From assembly GCA_023399295.1 (NCBI GenBank), contig JAEWQF010000069.1, positions 1-35,342 on the forward strand: DNA of 35,342 nucleotides. The letters are read 5' to 3'. Made by a program: the position numbers and the translations under genes. The notes beneath the pieces were generated by a model that made no database searches, had not been told where the DNA came from, and was given only the letters and a program-made list of their open reading frames with translations. Below are positions 1 through 8,429 of this stretch, piece after piece (position 1 is the first letter of the stretch; every line of letters begins with the position of its first letter). This DNA comes from Bacteroidota bacterium (lineage in GTDB: Bacteria; Bacteroidota; Bacteroidia; Bacteroidales; Dysgonomonadaceae).

Positions 1-1010
1 CCGATGGCCAGTGCAATCAGCAGGAGCATCGCAAACTCGCAAAAGAGCATGAGCAGCAGCTGCAGGTTGGTGGCTCCGTTCACTTGGTGCAGTTCCCACT
101 CACGGCGACGGATCTTTATCTTGTTGATGAAGAGCATCAGGAAGTTAAAGAAGGCACTGATGATCACCAGCAGGGAAACCCCTGCAAAGAGCCTGAGCTG
201 CTGGTATCGTATGGCCACCTCCGTGTTGGGATGGAGAATGCGCAGGTTGGAGAGTGGCACCAGTCGGCAGGAGAACTTCTGGGTAAAAGAGGTATTTTCA
301 GCAACTTGATTTTCGATGCTTATCTCCTCCAGTTTCTCCTGCAGGTGCGCAATGTTGATGCCCTCCTTTACCCGTATGTAGGTGAAGCTGTCTTGGTAGC
401 CCCATGGATTCTCTTTGATTTCTTCGGGTTGAGACACCATGATCAGATCGAAGGGTACATTGCTTTGCATCGGTTTGTCGGGCACGACAGCCAACAGATG
501 GATCTGCAGCGAGTCGATCTTTGTTCCACTTTGCTCATCCTTTAAGCCCAGCTTTTTAGCAGTGCTCGCGGTAAGTAGATAGTTGTTTGGGGGAATGGTG
601 GGTGGGTATGATATCCCGATCTCCGGATAAAAAACTGGAAAGAAAAAGGTGTCGGCCGCAACGATATGCACATCCGTGAGGAACGCTTTTTCGTTCAGGT
701 TCAGATCTGTCTTGTAGGAATAGATGCTGGTCGCAGCCTCAACTTCCGGATAGTTTTTCATCAAGTAGGAGGCCAGGATCTTGGGTGTCATATTCGTCAC
801 CCCTTCAACCTGGGTGGAGTCATTGAAAAAGAGACGGTATATCCTCTCTGCATCGGGATTGTCGCTGTCGTACCCCTTCTCATACCTGATCCAGGAGAGG
901 GTGAAGACGAAGGCAGTGAAGCCGATGGCCAGTCCCACGATGCTGATGATGCTCTGTGTCTTGTATTTCAGGAGGTTCCTCCAGGCTACGGTGAGATAGT
1001 GTTTGATCAT
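1..1010 (-). CDS. ABC transporter permease, FtsX/MacB type (partial, 3' end off window)
   Basis: The minus-strand frame is open from an ATG at 1010 to the left edge, giving about 336 residues without a stop. The protein starts MIKHYLTVAWRNLLKYKTQS, a typical start for Bacteroidota MacB-like permeases, followed by a first membrane helix (about residues 18-40), a long periplasmic domain of MacB-core type, and a second very hydrophobic stretch (about residues 280-300 and again near the edge). These permeases work with an ATPase and with TolC and HlyD partners to export lipids, peptides or toxic compounds through the envelope. It follows the HlyD-like gene by about 34 bp, so it is probably cotranscribed with it and with the TolC-like gene. 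The ATPase is not visible and may lie beyond the edge. Substrate is unknown. Family call is confident. Confidence 0.85.
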   Translation of the reverse strand, partial: MIKHYLTVAWRNLLKYKTQSIISIVGLAIGFTAFVFTLSWIRYEKGYDSDNPDAERIYRLFFNDSTQVEGVTNMTPKILASYLMKNYPEVEAATSIYSYKTDLNLNEKAFLTDVHIVAADTFFFPVFYPEIGISYPPTIPPNNYLLTASTAKKLGLKDEQSGTKIDSLQIHLLAVVPDKPMQSNVPFDLIMVSQPEEIKENPWGYQDSFTYIRVKEGINIAHLQEKLEEISIENQVAENTSFTQKFSCRLVPLSNLRILHPNTEVAIRYQQLRLFAGVSLLVIISAFFNFLMLFINKIKIRRREWELHQVNGATNLQLLLMLFCEFAMLLLIALAI

Positions 1011-1044
1011 ATGTGAATGGTTGTCGTTCCGTTTTTCATGTCTG

Positions 1045-2346
1045 TTATTGAATGATTAACTCCTCCACGTTCCCGAAGGATGCATAGCCGTTCACCACTA
1101 CCCGGTCACCGGGTGCCAGCCCGCTTAGAATCTCGTACTGCACGGGGTTCTGCCGGCCGATGGTGATGGGTGTCTTCACTGCCTTGTCGCCCTTGCTGTT
1201 CAGCTTGTAGATCCACTGCCCGCCGGTGTACTGGAAGAAGTCGCCCCGTGGCATCACCATCGCTGTCTCGGGTTGTCCCAGCTCAATCTGCAGTCGGTAG
1301 CTCTTGCCGATGCGCAGGTTGTCGGGTTGGTCGTTCGTGAAGACCAGGTCCACCCGGAACTGCCGGTCTCTCACTTCGGGCACCACCTTCGACACCCGTA
1401 ACGGGAATCGGGTGCCCTGATAGGTGACCGTTGCGGGCAGTCCCACGGTAAGCCGGTCGATGTAATATTCACTCAGCTGTGTGTGGATCTTGTAGTTGTC
1501 CATCACCTTGATCTCACCGATCTGTTCCGATCTCCCCACGCGCTGACCGGGGGTGACGTTGAGAAAACTGAGCTGCCCCGCGGTGGTGGCCCTTACCATC
1601 AGGTTGTCCATCCGTGAGCGGGCATGAGCCATGCTTCTGCCGGCGCGCTCCAGCTCCCTCTCCATCAGTTCGCGCCGCAGCAGGGTAGCGCTGCTGTCCT
1701 GCCTCAATCCTTCCAGTTGCAACAGGGTGCTTTTGGTCCTGTAATCGAACTCCTCGCGCTGCACATCAAGCTGTGCCTTGCTCTTCACCCCCATCCGGTA
1801 CTCCTCTTCCCCGAGCCGCAGGTCTTTCTCCAGACGGCTCAGCTCATAGCGGGCCTGCAGCGCCTGCTGCTGCAAAAGTATCGATTTCTGCTCCATCTCC
1901 ACCTTTTTCTCCTGATAAAGTATGCGCTGTTGCTCCCATTCCTCCTGTTGCTCCTCAATCTCTCTTTCCAGCTCAGGGTTCTGCAGTGTCAGAATGAGCG
2001 CGTCACGTTCCAGCATCGCCCCCTCTTCGGCGACGATCTCCTTCACGATCCCCGCCTCAGGCGTGTTCAGCATGATGGTGAGGATGGGTTGCACGATGCC
2101 TTCGGCATCCACATAATCGAGAAAGTGTGCTTCCGTCACCTCGGCGATGGTGATCTTCTCCTCCTCAATCCGCTGCTTTCGCCCGCCCGACAGCGTGAAG
2201 ATGAGGTAGGCAATGAACAGTGCAAAAGCTGCAACCCCCAGCAGCGGCAGTCTGTGTCGCCGCAGGAATGATCTCTTCTTCAGCTTGATGTCCATCGATG
2301 AGTCGCGCGATTCATGGAAGCTGCCGGTATTGTTTTTGTTGTTCAT
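1045..2346 (-). CDS. HlyD-family periplasmic adaptor (efflux membrane fusion protein)
   Basis: About 433 residues. A short Asn-rich, basic N-terminal segment is followed by one membrane helix (about residues 34-53), a biotinyl-lipoyl-like strand region, a long Glu/Gln-rich coiled-coil hairpin (roughly residues 110-240), and a C-terminal beta-barrel and membrane-proximal domain ending in EELIIQ. This is the adaptor that bridges an inner-membrane ABC permease and an outer-membrane TolC-type channel. I chose the ATG at 2346: the longer frame begins at a TTG at 2382 and would overlap the upstream gene, while 2346 leaves a 13-bp gap. An internal Met at 2295 (MDIKLKKRSF), just before the helix, is an alternative start. 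It lies between the TolC-like gene and the permease in one operon. Confidence 0.9.
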   Translation of the reverse strand: MNNKNNTGSFHESRDSSMDIKLKKRSFLRRHRLPLLGVAAFALFIAYLIFTLSGGRKQRIEEEKITIAEVTEAHFLDYVDAEGIVQPILTIMLNTPEAGIVKEIVAEEGAMLERDALILTLQNPELEREIEEQQEEWEQQRILYQEKKVEMEQKSILLQQQALQARYELSRLEKDLRLGEEEYRMGVKSKAQLDVQREEFDYRTKSTLLQLEGLRQDSSATLLRRELMERELERAGRSMAHARSRMDNLMVRATTAGQLSFLNVTPGQRVGRSEQIGEIKVMDNYKIHTQLSEYYIDRLTVGLPATVTYQGTRFPLRVSKVVPEVRDRQFRVDLVFTNDQPDNLRIGKSYRLQIELGQPETAMVMPRGDFFQYTGGQWIYKLNSKGDKAVKTPITIGRQNPVQYEILSGLAPGDRVVVNGYASFGNVEELIIQ

Positions 2347-2359
2347 GTCATTTTCGTTG

Positions 2360-3832
2360 TTAAAATTCCTGTTCCCCGACAAGGATGGGAGCGTTCAACT
2401 GGAAATCGTATCCCGTTATGCTCCGTAGGGCGTAATAGAGGTTCCAGTAGTTGTGCATCTCGCTGATGTAGGCGCGTTGAGAACTGTCTTTCTCGGCGAT
2501 GGATGCATTGAGGTCGAGCAGCGTGGACTTGCCCAGCAGGTAGAGGCGGTAGGCCACCTCATTTCTGCGTGCGGCACGCACCGATGTCTTTTGTGCGATG
2601 GCCACCTTGCCCGCCTGCAGGTTGAACTGCTTCACCAGCTTGATCACGTTGGCCTCGAAGTCGGTGCGGGCCTGTGCGATCTCTGTCTTGGTCTTTTCCA
2701 GGTTGCTGCGCGCCACCTCCACGCGTCCCTTGCCCACACCCCAGTCGACAAGGGGGATGCGGATGCCGAGACTCACCAGTTGCTGATCCATCGGACTGCG
2801 GTAGGCGTCATTCAGCCGTGTAGCCGTCTGTGTCAGTCCCACCTGCATGTAGAGGTCCGCCTTCAGTCCCCGCGATGCCTTTGCCTGCGCCACGCTGCTT
2901 TCGCTTTGCAGCTGCTGGAGGGCATACCACTCGATGTCGGGACTGTTCTGCCAGGCAAAGTGAAGCGCATCCGCCACGGGTACAATAAAGATGGGCAGCT
3001 CACTGCCGATCACCGCTACCATCTCCACATTATCGCGTATGCCCAGGAAGCTGCGCAGCTCCTGGATGGCGTTCTCCACCTCCATGGCGGCATTGAGGCG
3101 GTTGCTCTGTTCCGTGAGGTGGTTGATCTCCAGTTGCAACATCTCGTTTTCGGTGATGGTGCCGATGTCGTACCTTCCCTTTGCATAACGGAAGAGGGTG
3201 TCGGCCGCCGCATAGTTGTAGTCGGCCGACTGCAGCTTGCTCTGTGCTGTGGCCAGGGCGAAGAACTTGTTGGCGGTCATTGCGGCCACCAGCTCCAGCG
3301 TCTCCAGGTAACTCTTTTTTGCCTGTGCATATCGTGCAGGTTCAATCTTCTTGTCCCATTTCAGCCTGTTGTAGCCGAACAGGTTCTGCGAGTAGCCTAG
3401 TACCACGGGGGTCGACTTAAAAGAGCGCCGCTTGTCGGTGAAGAGATTGAGGCGCTGCACACCCGTCTCAAGAAAGAGGCTTCCGCCCAGGGGAGCGATG
3501 TTCTGGTTGATGGTGAGGGTCCCCTCGTTGAGCAGCTGGTTCCTGTGCAGGAAGCTGTCGCTGCCGTCGGGCAGGGTGACTGGACTGATGGAGCGGTTGA
3601 GGGAGCTATAGCTGTTGAAGGAGAGGCTTGGCAGGTAATCGGCCTTGAAGGTACGCCAGTTCCAGTAGGCAGCGCGGTATTGGTGCCGCGCTGCCACTGC
3701 CTGGGGTGACTGAGCACGGGCAAGCGCGACTGCCTCGTCGAGAGTGAGACGAAGCGAGTCCTGCGCTGTGAGTTGCCCTGTGCAGATTGAATAAAGAATG
3801 AAAAGAAAAATGTATCTCATGCAATTCTTCAT
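2360..3832 (-). CDS. TolC-family outer membrane efflux protein
   Basis: About 490 residues from the ATG at 3832. The N-terminus is a signal peptide (MKNCMRYIFLFILYS, then a cleavage-like TGQLTAQ). The rest shows two long repeats of helical, Ala/Gln/Leu-rich sequence with the SLRLTLDEAVALA start typical of outer-membrane efflux proteins, so it probably forms the trimeric exit channel for the HlyD-permease complex encoded downstream. A longer open frame reaches a GTG at 3937 but adds a non-signal extension across the divergent promoter region; an internal ATG at 3820 is also possible and is the only start compatible with the sigma-54-like promoter noted at 3835-3850. First gene of the export operon. 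Family call is confident; substrate is not known. Confidence 0.9.
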   Translation of the reverse strand: MKNCMRYIFLFILYSICTGQLTAQDSLRLTLDEAVALARAQSPQAVAARHQYRAAYWNWRTFKADYLPSLSFNSYSSLNRSISPVTLPDGSDSFLHRNQLLNEGTLTINQNIAPLGGSLFLETGVQRLNLFTDKRRSFKSTPVVLGYSQNLFGYNRLKWDKKIEPARYAQAKKSYLETLELVAAMTANKFFALATAQSKLQSADYNYAAADTLFRYAKGRYDIGTITENEMLQLEINHLTEQSNRLNAAMEVENAIQELRSFLGIRDNVEMVAVIGSELPIFIVPVADALHFAWQNSPDIEWYALQQLQSESSVAQAKASRGLKADLYMQVGLTQTATRLNDAYRSPMDQQLVSLGIRIPLVDWGVGKGRVEVARSNLEKTKTEIAQARTDFEANVIKLVKQFNLQAGKVAIAQKTSVRAARRNEVAYRLYLLGKSTLLDLNASIAEKDSSQRAYISEMHNYWNLYYALRSITGYDFQLNAPILVGEQEF

Positions 3833-3834
3833 AA

Positions 3835-3850
3835 TCAAATGGCGTGCCAA
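3835..3850 (-). promoter_or_regulatory. Candidate sigma-54 (-24/-12) promoter of the export operon
   Basis: Read on the minus strand the site is TTGGCACGCCATTTGA. It matches the sigma-54 consensus TGGCACG-N4-TTGC at every position but the last, with GG at 3848-3847 and GA (instead of GC) at 3836-3835, spaced exactly 10 nt apart. The neighbouring divergent gene encodes a sigma-54 activator, which supports it. The predicted transcript start (about 3823) would leave only a 3-nt leader before the ATG at 3820, which is unusual and argues for caution. Confidence 0.4.
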
Positions 3851-3910
3851 ACAGGTAAATAACAGAAAAAGAGCTATATGAGAATGTTGAAGGTGGAAAT
3901 TGGAGTGCAT

Positions 3911-3945
3911 TATCGCACAAAGTATGTTCGATATCACACAATTTG
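3911..3945. promoter_or_regulatory. Candidate activator sites: 21-bp-spaced direct repeat plus palindrome
   Basis: TATCGCACAAA (3911-3921) and TATCACACAAT (3932-3942) are similar and start exactly 21 bp apart, two helical turns. The imperfect palindrome TGTTCGATATCACACA (3925-3940, pattern TGT-N2-GATATC-N2-ACA) overlaps the second copy. They sit about 65-95 bp upstream of the sigma-54-like promoter and just upstream of the -7 element of the response-regulator gene, where an NtrC-type regulator would bind. Function is inferred. Confidence 0.35.
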
Positions 3946-3961
3946 AACCGAATAAATGGTC

Positions 3962-3969
3962 TATATTTG
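3962..3969 (+). promoter_or_regulatory. Bacteroidota -7 promoter element of the two-component operon
   Basis: TATATTTG matches the phylum consensus TAnnTTTG. A TTTG at 3942-3945 lies 16 nt upstream, a little shorter than the usual -33 spacing. It would give a leader of about 115 nt before the regulator ATG at 4090. Confidence 0.5.
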
Positions 3970-4089
3970 TACATGAAACCGGCTCCCGGAGAAACTGGAC
4001 AGATTATTCCCTGAAATACCGCATCTGATGCGCAATTGTCTCAATCTTTTCAGCGTTTGCTCGTACGGGGTTCCTCATTCAGAAAAAGC

Positions 4090-5454
4090 ATGCAAAAAGA
4101 GGGCAAGATACTGATCGTGGACGACAACGAAGACATACTCTTCGCGCTCAACCTGCTGTTGCAACCACACGTGGAGAAGGTGAAGGTGACCACGCAACCT
4201 GAACGGATCATCCACTTCATGGAGTCATACCATCCCGATCTGATCCTGCTCGACATGAATTTTCACCACGATGCCAGCAGCGGACAGGAGGGGTTCTACT
4301 GGCTGGAACAGATCCGTGCCATCGATCCCAACGCGGTGGTGATCTTCATCACCGCCTATGGCGATACCGAGAAGGTGGTGAGAGCCATCAAGGCGGGGGC
4401 CACCGACTTCATCCCCAAGCCATGGGAGGGCGAGAAGCTGCTGGCCACGGTCTCTTCAGCACTGCAGTTGAGTAAGAGCAGGAACGAAGTGACACAACTC
4501 AGAAAGCAGCTGTCTGTCCTCGAAAGCAACAGGACGCCCCTCCCTGAGATCGTGGGCGAGAGCGAGGTGATGCAGCGACTGTTCGACACCGTCGACAAGC
4601 TGAAGGATACCGATGCCAACATCCTGCTGCTGGGCGAGAACGGAACGGGAAAGGATCTGGTAGCCCATCTGCTCTACCACTCCTCCCCACGCGCCGAGAA
4701 ACCATTTGTGCACATCGACCTGGGGAGTATCCCCGAGTCACTCTTCGAAAGCGAACTGTTTGGCCATGAGAAGGGTGCCTTCACCGATGCGAAGAAGGAA
4801 AAGCAGGGGCGTTTCGAGGTGGCCTCCGATGGGACACTCTTCCTGGATGAGATCGGCAACCTGTCGCCCTTCATGCAGTCGAAACTGCTCACGGTGATCG
4901 AGAAGAGAGAGGTGATCCGCCTGGGATCCACAAAGGCGCACCCCATCAACGTGCGACTGATCTGCGCCACCAATGCACACATCCATGAGATGACAGAACG
5001 GGGTGAGTTCCGTCGCGACCTGTTGTACCGCATCAACACCATCGAGTTGCAAATCCCTCCCCTGCGGGAGAGAGGAAACGACATCCTGCTGCTGGCCGAT
5101 TTTTTTCGGGAGAACTATTGCCGCAAGTACAAGAAGGAGATCCGGAGCATCGCCACATCGGCACAACGCAAGCTGAAGGAGTATCCCTGGCCTGGCAACG
5201 TGCGTGAGTTGCAACATGCCATGGAGCGGGCTGTGATTCTGGCATCGGGCTATGTACTCTATGCCGACGACTTTCTGCTCACACCGGTCACACCGGGAAA
5301 CAGGACCAGGTGCCTCAACCTGGAGGAGTTGGAGCGGGGTGCCATCGATCAGGCACTGAAACAGGCCGAAGGGAACATGAACCGTGCGGCCGACCTGCTG
5401 GGGATTTCGCGCTTCGCCCTCTATCGCAAGATGGGCAAACAGATGGACAAATAA
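4090..5454 (+). CDS. NtrC-family sigma-54-dependent response regulator
   Basis: 454 residues. The receiver domain (about 1-120) has the acidic pair DD11-12, phospho-acceptor Asp55 (LILLDMN), the conserved Thr/Ser region and Lys110 (FIPKPW). The central AAA+ domain has Walker A GENGTGKD (182-189), the sigma-54 contact loop GAFTDA (229-234), a Walker B FLDEI and an arginine-finger region (RRDLLYR). The C-terminus is a Fis-type helix-turn-helix (NRAADLLGISRFALYRKMG). All parts needed to activate sigma-54 promoters are intact. An upstream TTG at 4036 extends the frame, but the ATG at 4090 matches the usual receiver N-terminus. The kinase gene starts 1 nt after its stop. It probably controls the divergent TolC-HlyD-permease operon; this is inferred from position and the sigma-54-like promoter. 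Confidence 0.93.
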   Translation: MQKEGKILIVDDNEDILFALNLLLQPHVEKVKVTTQPERIIHFMESYHPDLILLDMNFHHDASSGQEGFYWLEQIRAIDPNAVVIFITAYGDTEKVVRAIKAGATDFIPKPWEGEKLLATVSSALQLSKSRNEVTQLRKQLSVLESNRTPLPEIVGESEVMQRLFDTVDKLKDTDANILLLGENGTGKDLVAHLLYHSSPRAEKPFVHIDLGSIPESLFESELFGHEKGAFTDAKKEKQGRFEVASDGTLFLDEIGNLSPFMQSKLLTVIEKREVIRLGSTKAHPINVRLICATNAHIHEMTERGEFRRDLLYRINTIELQIPPLRERGNDILLLADFFRENYCRKYKKEIRSIATSAQRKLKEYPWPGNVRELQHAMERAVILASGYVLYADDFLLTPVTPGNRTRCLNLEELERGAIDQALKQAEGNMNRAADLLGISRFALYRKMGKQMDK

Positions 5455-5455
5455 G

Positions 5456-6451
5456 ATGAAGATAGCTTCCAGATATCTCTACCTGATCAAGATCACAACC
5501 ATCCTGTTGTTGTCGCTGACAGCTGCATGGCTCTTCCTGCATGCGCTCTACTTCTCCTCCATCCTCCTGCTCATCGCCACCCTGGCTCTCTCCTTCTCTC
5601 TTTACCAGGACAGGAAACGGTTGATCTCCCGCATCGAGCGGATGATCTCCGGCATCCGCCATGCCGATTACTCGTTTCACTACCCGCAAAATAGCCCGGA
5701 CCAGGAACTCAACCACCTGTCGAAAGAGATGGACGAGGCGTTGCAGCTGTTTCGCGATCGGGCACAACATGCCTACATGGAGGAGGCGGAGGCGGAAGCG
5801 TGGCAGAAGCTGATCAGCGTGCTCACCCATGAGATCATGAACAGCATCGCACCCATCATCTCCCTCTCGGAGACATTGGGGAAAGAGGGGGCCTTGTCGC
5901 TCCAAAGCGAGGAGGAGTGCCGGAACATGCAACGGGCCATGCAAACAATTCACCGGCGGAGTGCCGGGTTGCTCGCCTTCGTGGAGAACTACCGCCGGCT
6001 AACCCGCATACCGCAGCCGGCCATGCAATCCATCCGTGCCGCCGACATGCTCAGGTCGCTACAGCAGCTTGTCGAGGCCGATCAGATCCGATTCACCTTC
6101 AGCTGTTATCCGGAGCAGCTGGTCTTTCGTGCCGACCGCAACATGGTGGATCAGATGCTGATCAACTTGTTGCGAAACGCACACGAGGCGACGGTGCAGA
6201 TCCCAACTCCACAAATCAGGATTGATGCATTACAGGAGGGTGACAACATCCGGATCACCGTCTCCGACAATGGTTGTGGCATCTCGGCAGAGGCACAGGG
6301 GAAGGTGTTCATCCCTTTCTACAGCACCAAGCCAGGCGGTTCGGGGATAGGACTGAGCATATGCCGTCAGATGATGTTGCTGCACAAGGGTTCGGTCGCT
6401 CTCTCCTCCAATGGGGAGGGCACCCGCGTCACCCTCCAGTTCCCGGTGTAA
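5456..6451 (+). CDS. Membrane sensor histidine kinase, partner of the NtrC-type regulator
   Basis: 331 residues. Two adjacent membrane helices (about 10-30 and 33-50) with almost no periplasmic loop, then a linker, an H-box with His125 (VLTHEIMNSIAP), an N-box (MLINLLRNAHEA), and G-boxes (SDNGCGIS, GGSGIGLSIC). The lack of a periplasmic sensor domain suggests that it reads a signal inside or at the membrane, such as envelope stress or a membrane-soluble compound. Its start codon lies 1 nt past the regulator stop, so the two are cotranslated. An alternative longer frame starting inside the regulator gene has no support. Kinase identity is confident; signal is inferred. Confidence 0.93.
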   Translation: MKIASRYLYLIKITTILLLSLTAAWLFLHALYFSSILLLIATLALSFSLYQDRKRLISRIERMISGIRHADYSFHYPQNSPDQELNHLSKEMDEALQLFRDRAQHAYMEEAEAEAWQKLISVLTHEIMNSIAPIISLSETLGKEGALSLQSEEECRNMQRAMQTIHRRSAGLLAFVENYRRLTRIPQPAMQSIRAADMLRSLQQLVEADQIRFTFSCYPEQLVFRADRNMVDQMLINLLRNAHEATVQIPTPQIRIDALQEGDNIRITVSDNGCGISAEAQGKVFIPFYSTKPGGSGIGLSICRQMMLLHKGSVALSSNGEGTRVTLQFPV

Positions 6452-6592
6452 GCAATCAACACGTGATTCCCCATCACCTCAAATTTCCCTCCGGGATCAT
6501 GATGGGAAAGCACCAAGACCCCGAGTGGGCAAACAGCTTCATTTTCAGTTCTTTTTTTATGCTACAGATGCGCTTGTTTGTTGCAATTTTAT

Positions 6593-6600
6593 TATATTTG
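6593..6600 (+). promoter_or_regulatory. Bacteroidota -7 element upstream of small membrane protein gene
   Basis: TATATTTG in a T-rich stretch, with TTG at 6574-6576 lying 16 nt upstream as a possible -33 element. The ATG at 6668 is about 67 nt downstream. The rest of the gap after the kinase holds an inverted repeat TTTCCC/GGGAAA (6484-6489, 6504-6509) but no clear U-tract. Confidence 0.5.
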
Positions 6601-6667
6601 CATCGTGCATGGTTCCAGAGAATGCCATGCTATCCGGTTGGATATCATTATTTAAACAAGTAAGATT

Positions 6668-6853
6668 ATGTGCGAGAAAACACAACGAAGCGGCTCCGCG
6701 GGTGATGCGGTCTACGGACTGGGGGTGATTGGTGCGGCTGTCTGGTACATCTCTACCGCAGCCACCTTCTGGATGGGGGTGCTGGGATTCCTGAAAGCGA
6801 TCGTATGGCCTGCCTTCCTGGTTTATGAGGCATTCAAATACATAGCTGGCTGA
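6668..6853 (+). CDS. Small membrane protein of unknown function (61 aa)
   Basis: 61 residues: a polar N-terminus with Lys, Arg and Ser, a first hydrophobic segment (about 16-33, GLGVIGAAVWYISTAA) and a second (about 35-55, FWMGVLGFLKAIVWPAF), ending in YEAFKYIAG. The pattern of two short, Trp- and Gly-rich membrane helices recalls small uncharacterised inner-membrane proteins found in many bacteria. It has its own TAnnTTTG promoter element and stands alone between the kinase and the carotenoid genes, with about 195 bp to crtB. No catalytic residues are visible. Coding is supported by the promoter, the ATG context and the clear membrane pattern; function is unknown. Confidence 0.7.
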   Translation: MCEKTQRSGSAGDAVYGLGVIGAAVWYISTAATFWMGVLGFLKAIVWPAFLVYEAFKYIAG

Positions 6854-6991
6854 CTTACGCTGCCTCTATTCCTTCTTTTTAAACATTCATACCAAGTTGC
6901 TGCCTCATGAGGGGCCGCATATTTTTCTTGTCTGAATAGTTAAAGTTGGAATGAAACTTTGCACCGCTGGGTGAAATCCGAAAAATGCTGT

Positions 6992-6999
6992 TATATTTG
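6992..6999 (+). promoter_or_regulatory. Bacteroidota -7 element of crtB
   Basis: TATATTTG 48 nt before the crtB ATG. No good TTTG lies at the usual -33 distance. It is the first promoter-like signal in front of the carotenoid cluster. Confidence 0.5.
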
Positions 7000-7047
7000 C
7001 CTCTGCCTTCCAGTGTCGGATGGCAGTCCATTTAATAACCTTGACAA

Positions 7048-7911
7048 ATGATTACCGAAAACACCGGATTCCTCAAATACCGGGCACTCTCCTTCGGGAT
7101 GAGTCGCGAGGTGACCAGGCACTACAGCACCTCCTTCTATTCTGCCACCCAACTCTTTTCACCCTCTGTCAGAGAGGCGGTACACGGCATTTATGGTTTT
7201 GTGCGACTGGCCGATGAGATCGTTGACTCGTTCCATGGGCAGGACCAGCGGGCACTGCTCGACCGCTTCGAGGCCGACTACAACTTTGCACAGGAGCAGG
7301 GTGTCAGCTCCAACCCGGTGATCCATGCCTTCCTGCTCACCGTAAACCGCTATCACATTGACGATGCCTACATCCGTGCGTTTCTGGCCAGTATGCGGGC
7401 CGACCTGGAGAAGAAGATTTACACCACACGGCTGGAGGCTGATCAGTATATCTACGGATCGGCCGATGTGGTGGGGCTGATGTGCCTGCGCGTCTTCTGT
7501 GACGGCAACGACCGCCTTTTCGGAGAGCTGGTGGCTTCCGCCATGCGGCTGGGCTCCGCTTTCCAGAAGGTCAACTTTCTGCGCGACCTGAAGCAGGATG
7601 TGGTGGAACTGGGACGTGTCTACTTCCCAGGCTTCACCATGGAACAGTTCGACGAGGCGACCAAGCAGGAGCTGGTGCGCGACATTGAGACGGACTTCGC
7701 CGAGGCACTCAAGGGGATCCGTCGACTGCCCGACAACTCGCGACTGGCAGTACACATCGCTTACCAATACTACATGCGGCTGCTCGGTAAGATCCGTGAT
7801 ACCCCGGCCGGTGAGCTGGTCTCCAGACGCATCCGTGTGCCCAACGCGGAGAAGTTCCGGCTACTCTCGGGTGCTGTGATCAAACACAAACTCCATTTGG
7901 AAATTGTATGA
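7048..7911 (+). CDS. crtB: Phytoene synthase (squalene/phytoene synthase family)
   Basis: 287 residues. It condenses two geranylgeranyl diphosphates to phytoene, the first committed step of C40 carotenoid synthesis. Both Asp-rich, Mg-diphosphate-binding motifs are visible: DEIVD (56-60, within FVRLADEIVDSF) and RDLKQD (Asp180 and Asp184, before VVELGRVYFP). The length is normal for bacterial CrtB. A squalene synthase (HpnC/HpnD) is the main alternative, but the linked desaturase and DUF422 genes favour CrtB. The stop overlaps the idi start (ATGA at 7908), so the two are translationally coupled. Confidence 0.9.
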   Translation: MITENTGFLKYRALSFGMSREVTRHYSTSFYSATQLFSPSVREAVHGIYGFVRLADEIVDSFHGQDQRALLDRFEADYNFAQEQGVSSNPVIHAFLLTVNRYHIDDAYIRAFLASMRADLEKKIYTTRLEADQYIYGSADVVGLMCLRVFCDGNDRLFGELVASAMRLGSAFQKVNFLRDLKQDVVELGRVYFPGFTMEQFDEATKQELVRDIETDFAEALKGIRRLPDNSRLAVHIAYQYYMRLLGKIRDTPAGELVSRRIRVPNAEKFRLLSGAVIKHKLHLEIV

Positions 7912-8429
7912 GTAATCATGAAATACTGGTGCAGCTGGTCGACGAGCAGGACAACCCTTTCGGCACCATGAACAAGATGGAAGCACACCGCCTGCCCGCC
8001 CTGCACCGTGCCGTTTCCGTACTGGTCTTCAACTCAGCCGGCGACTGGCTGCTGCACCGTCGTGCTGCCGGGAAGTACCACTCCGCCTGCCTATGGACCA
8101 ATGCCTGTTGCACCCATCCCTACCCGGGAGAGGCGCATGACATTGCTGCCCGCCGCCGCCTGCGGGAGGAGATGGGAATGGATGCCGGTGAGGAGTTGCT
8201 GCACCTCTTCGACTTTGTCTACCGGGCCAAGGTCGACGAGATGCTGACAGAGTATGAATATGACCGTGTCTTCACCCTCACCAGCGATGAGCTGCCACTG
8301 CCGCACCCTGACGAAGTAGATGAGTGGCGTTACATCTCACCCAATGCCCTGCAGCAGGAGATGAGAGAGCATCCCGAATGCTTCACCGAATGGTTCAAGA
8401 TGATATATCAAAAAGTTCATGGTTTATAG
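7908..8429 (+). CDS. idi: Isopentenyl-diphosphate delta-isomerase, type I (Nudix)
   Basis: 173 residues. It converts IPP to DMAPP and so feeds precursor to crtB just upstream (ATGA overlap). The active-site Cys lies in NACCTHP (Cys68 aligned to the catalytic Cys of the E. coli enzyme); the Nudix helix is RRRLREEMGMD; the catalytic Glu region is TEYEYDRVF. The last codons (KVHGL) and the stop are made of the intergenic 7-bp repeat that begins at 8415: the TAG at 8427-8429 lies across the second and third repeat units. The native C-terminus may have been replaced by the repeat, though the catalytic core is complete. Confidence 0.92.
   Translation: MSNHEILVQLVDEQDNPFGTMNKMEAHRLPALHRAVSVLVFNSAGDWLLHRRAAGKYHSACLWTNACCTHPYPGEAHDIAARRRLREEMGMDAGEELLHLFDFVYRAKVDEMLTEYEYDRVFTLTSDELPLPHPDEVDEWRYISPNALQQEMREHPECFTEWFKMIYQKVHGL

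Noticed and set aside
3833..3937. 35-residue N-terminal extension of the TolC-like protein
   Set aside because: It starts with GTG, precedes a good signal peptide and would cover the divergent regulatory region.
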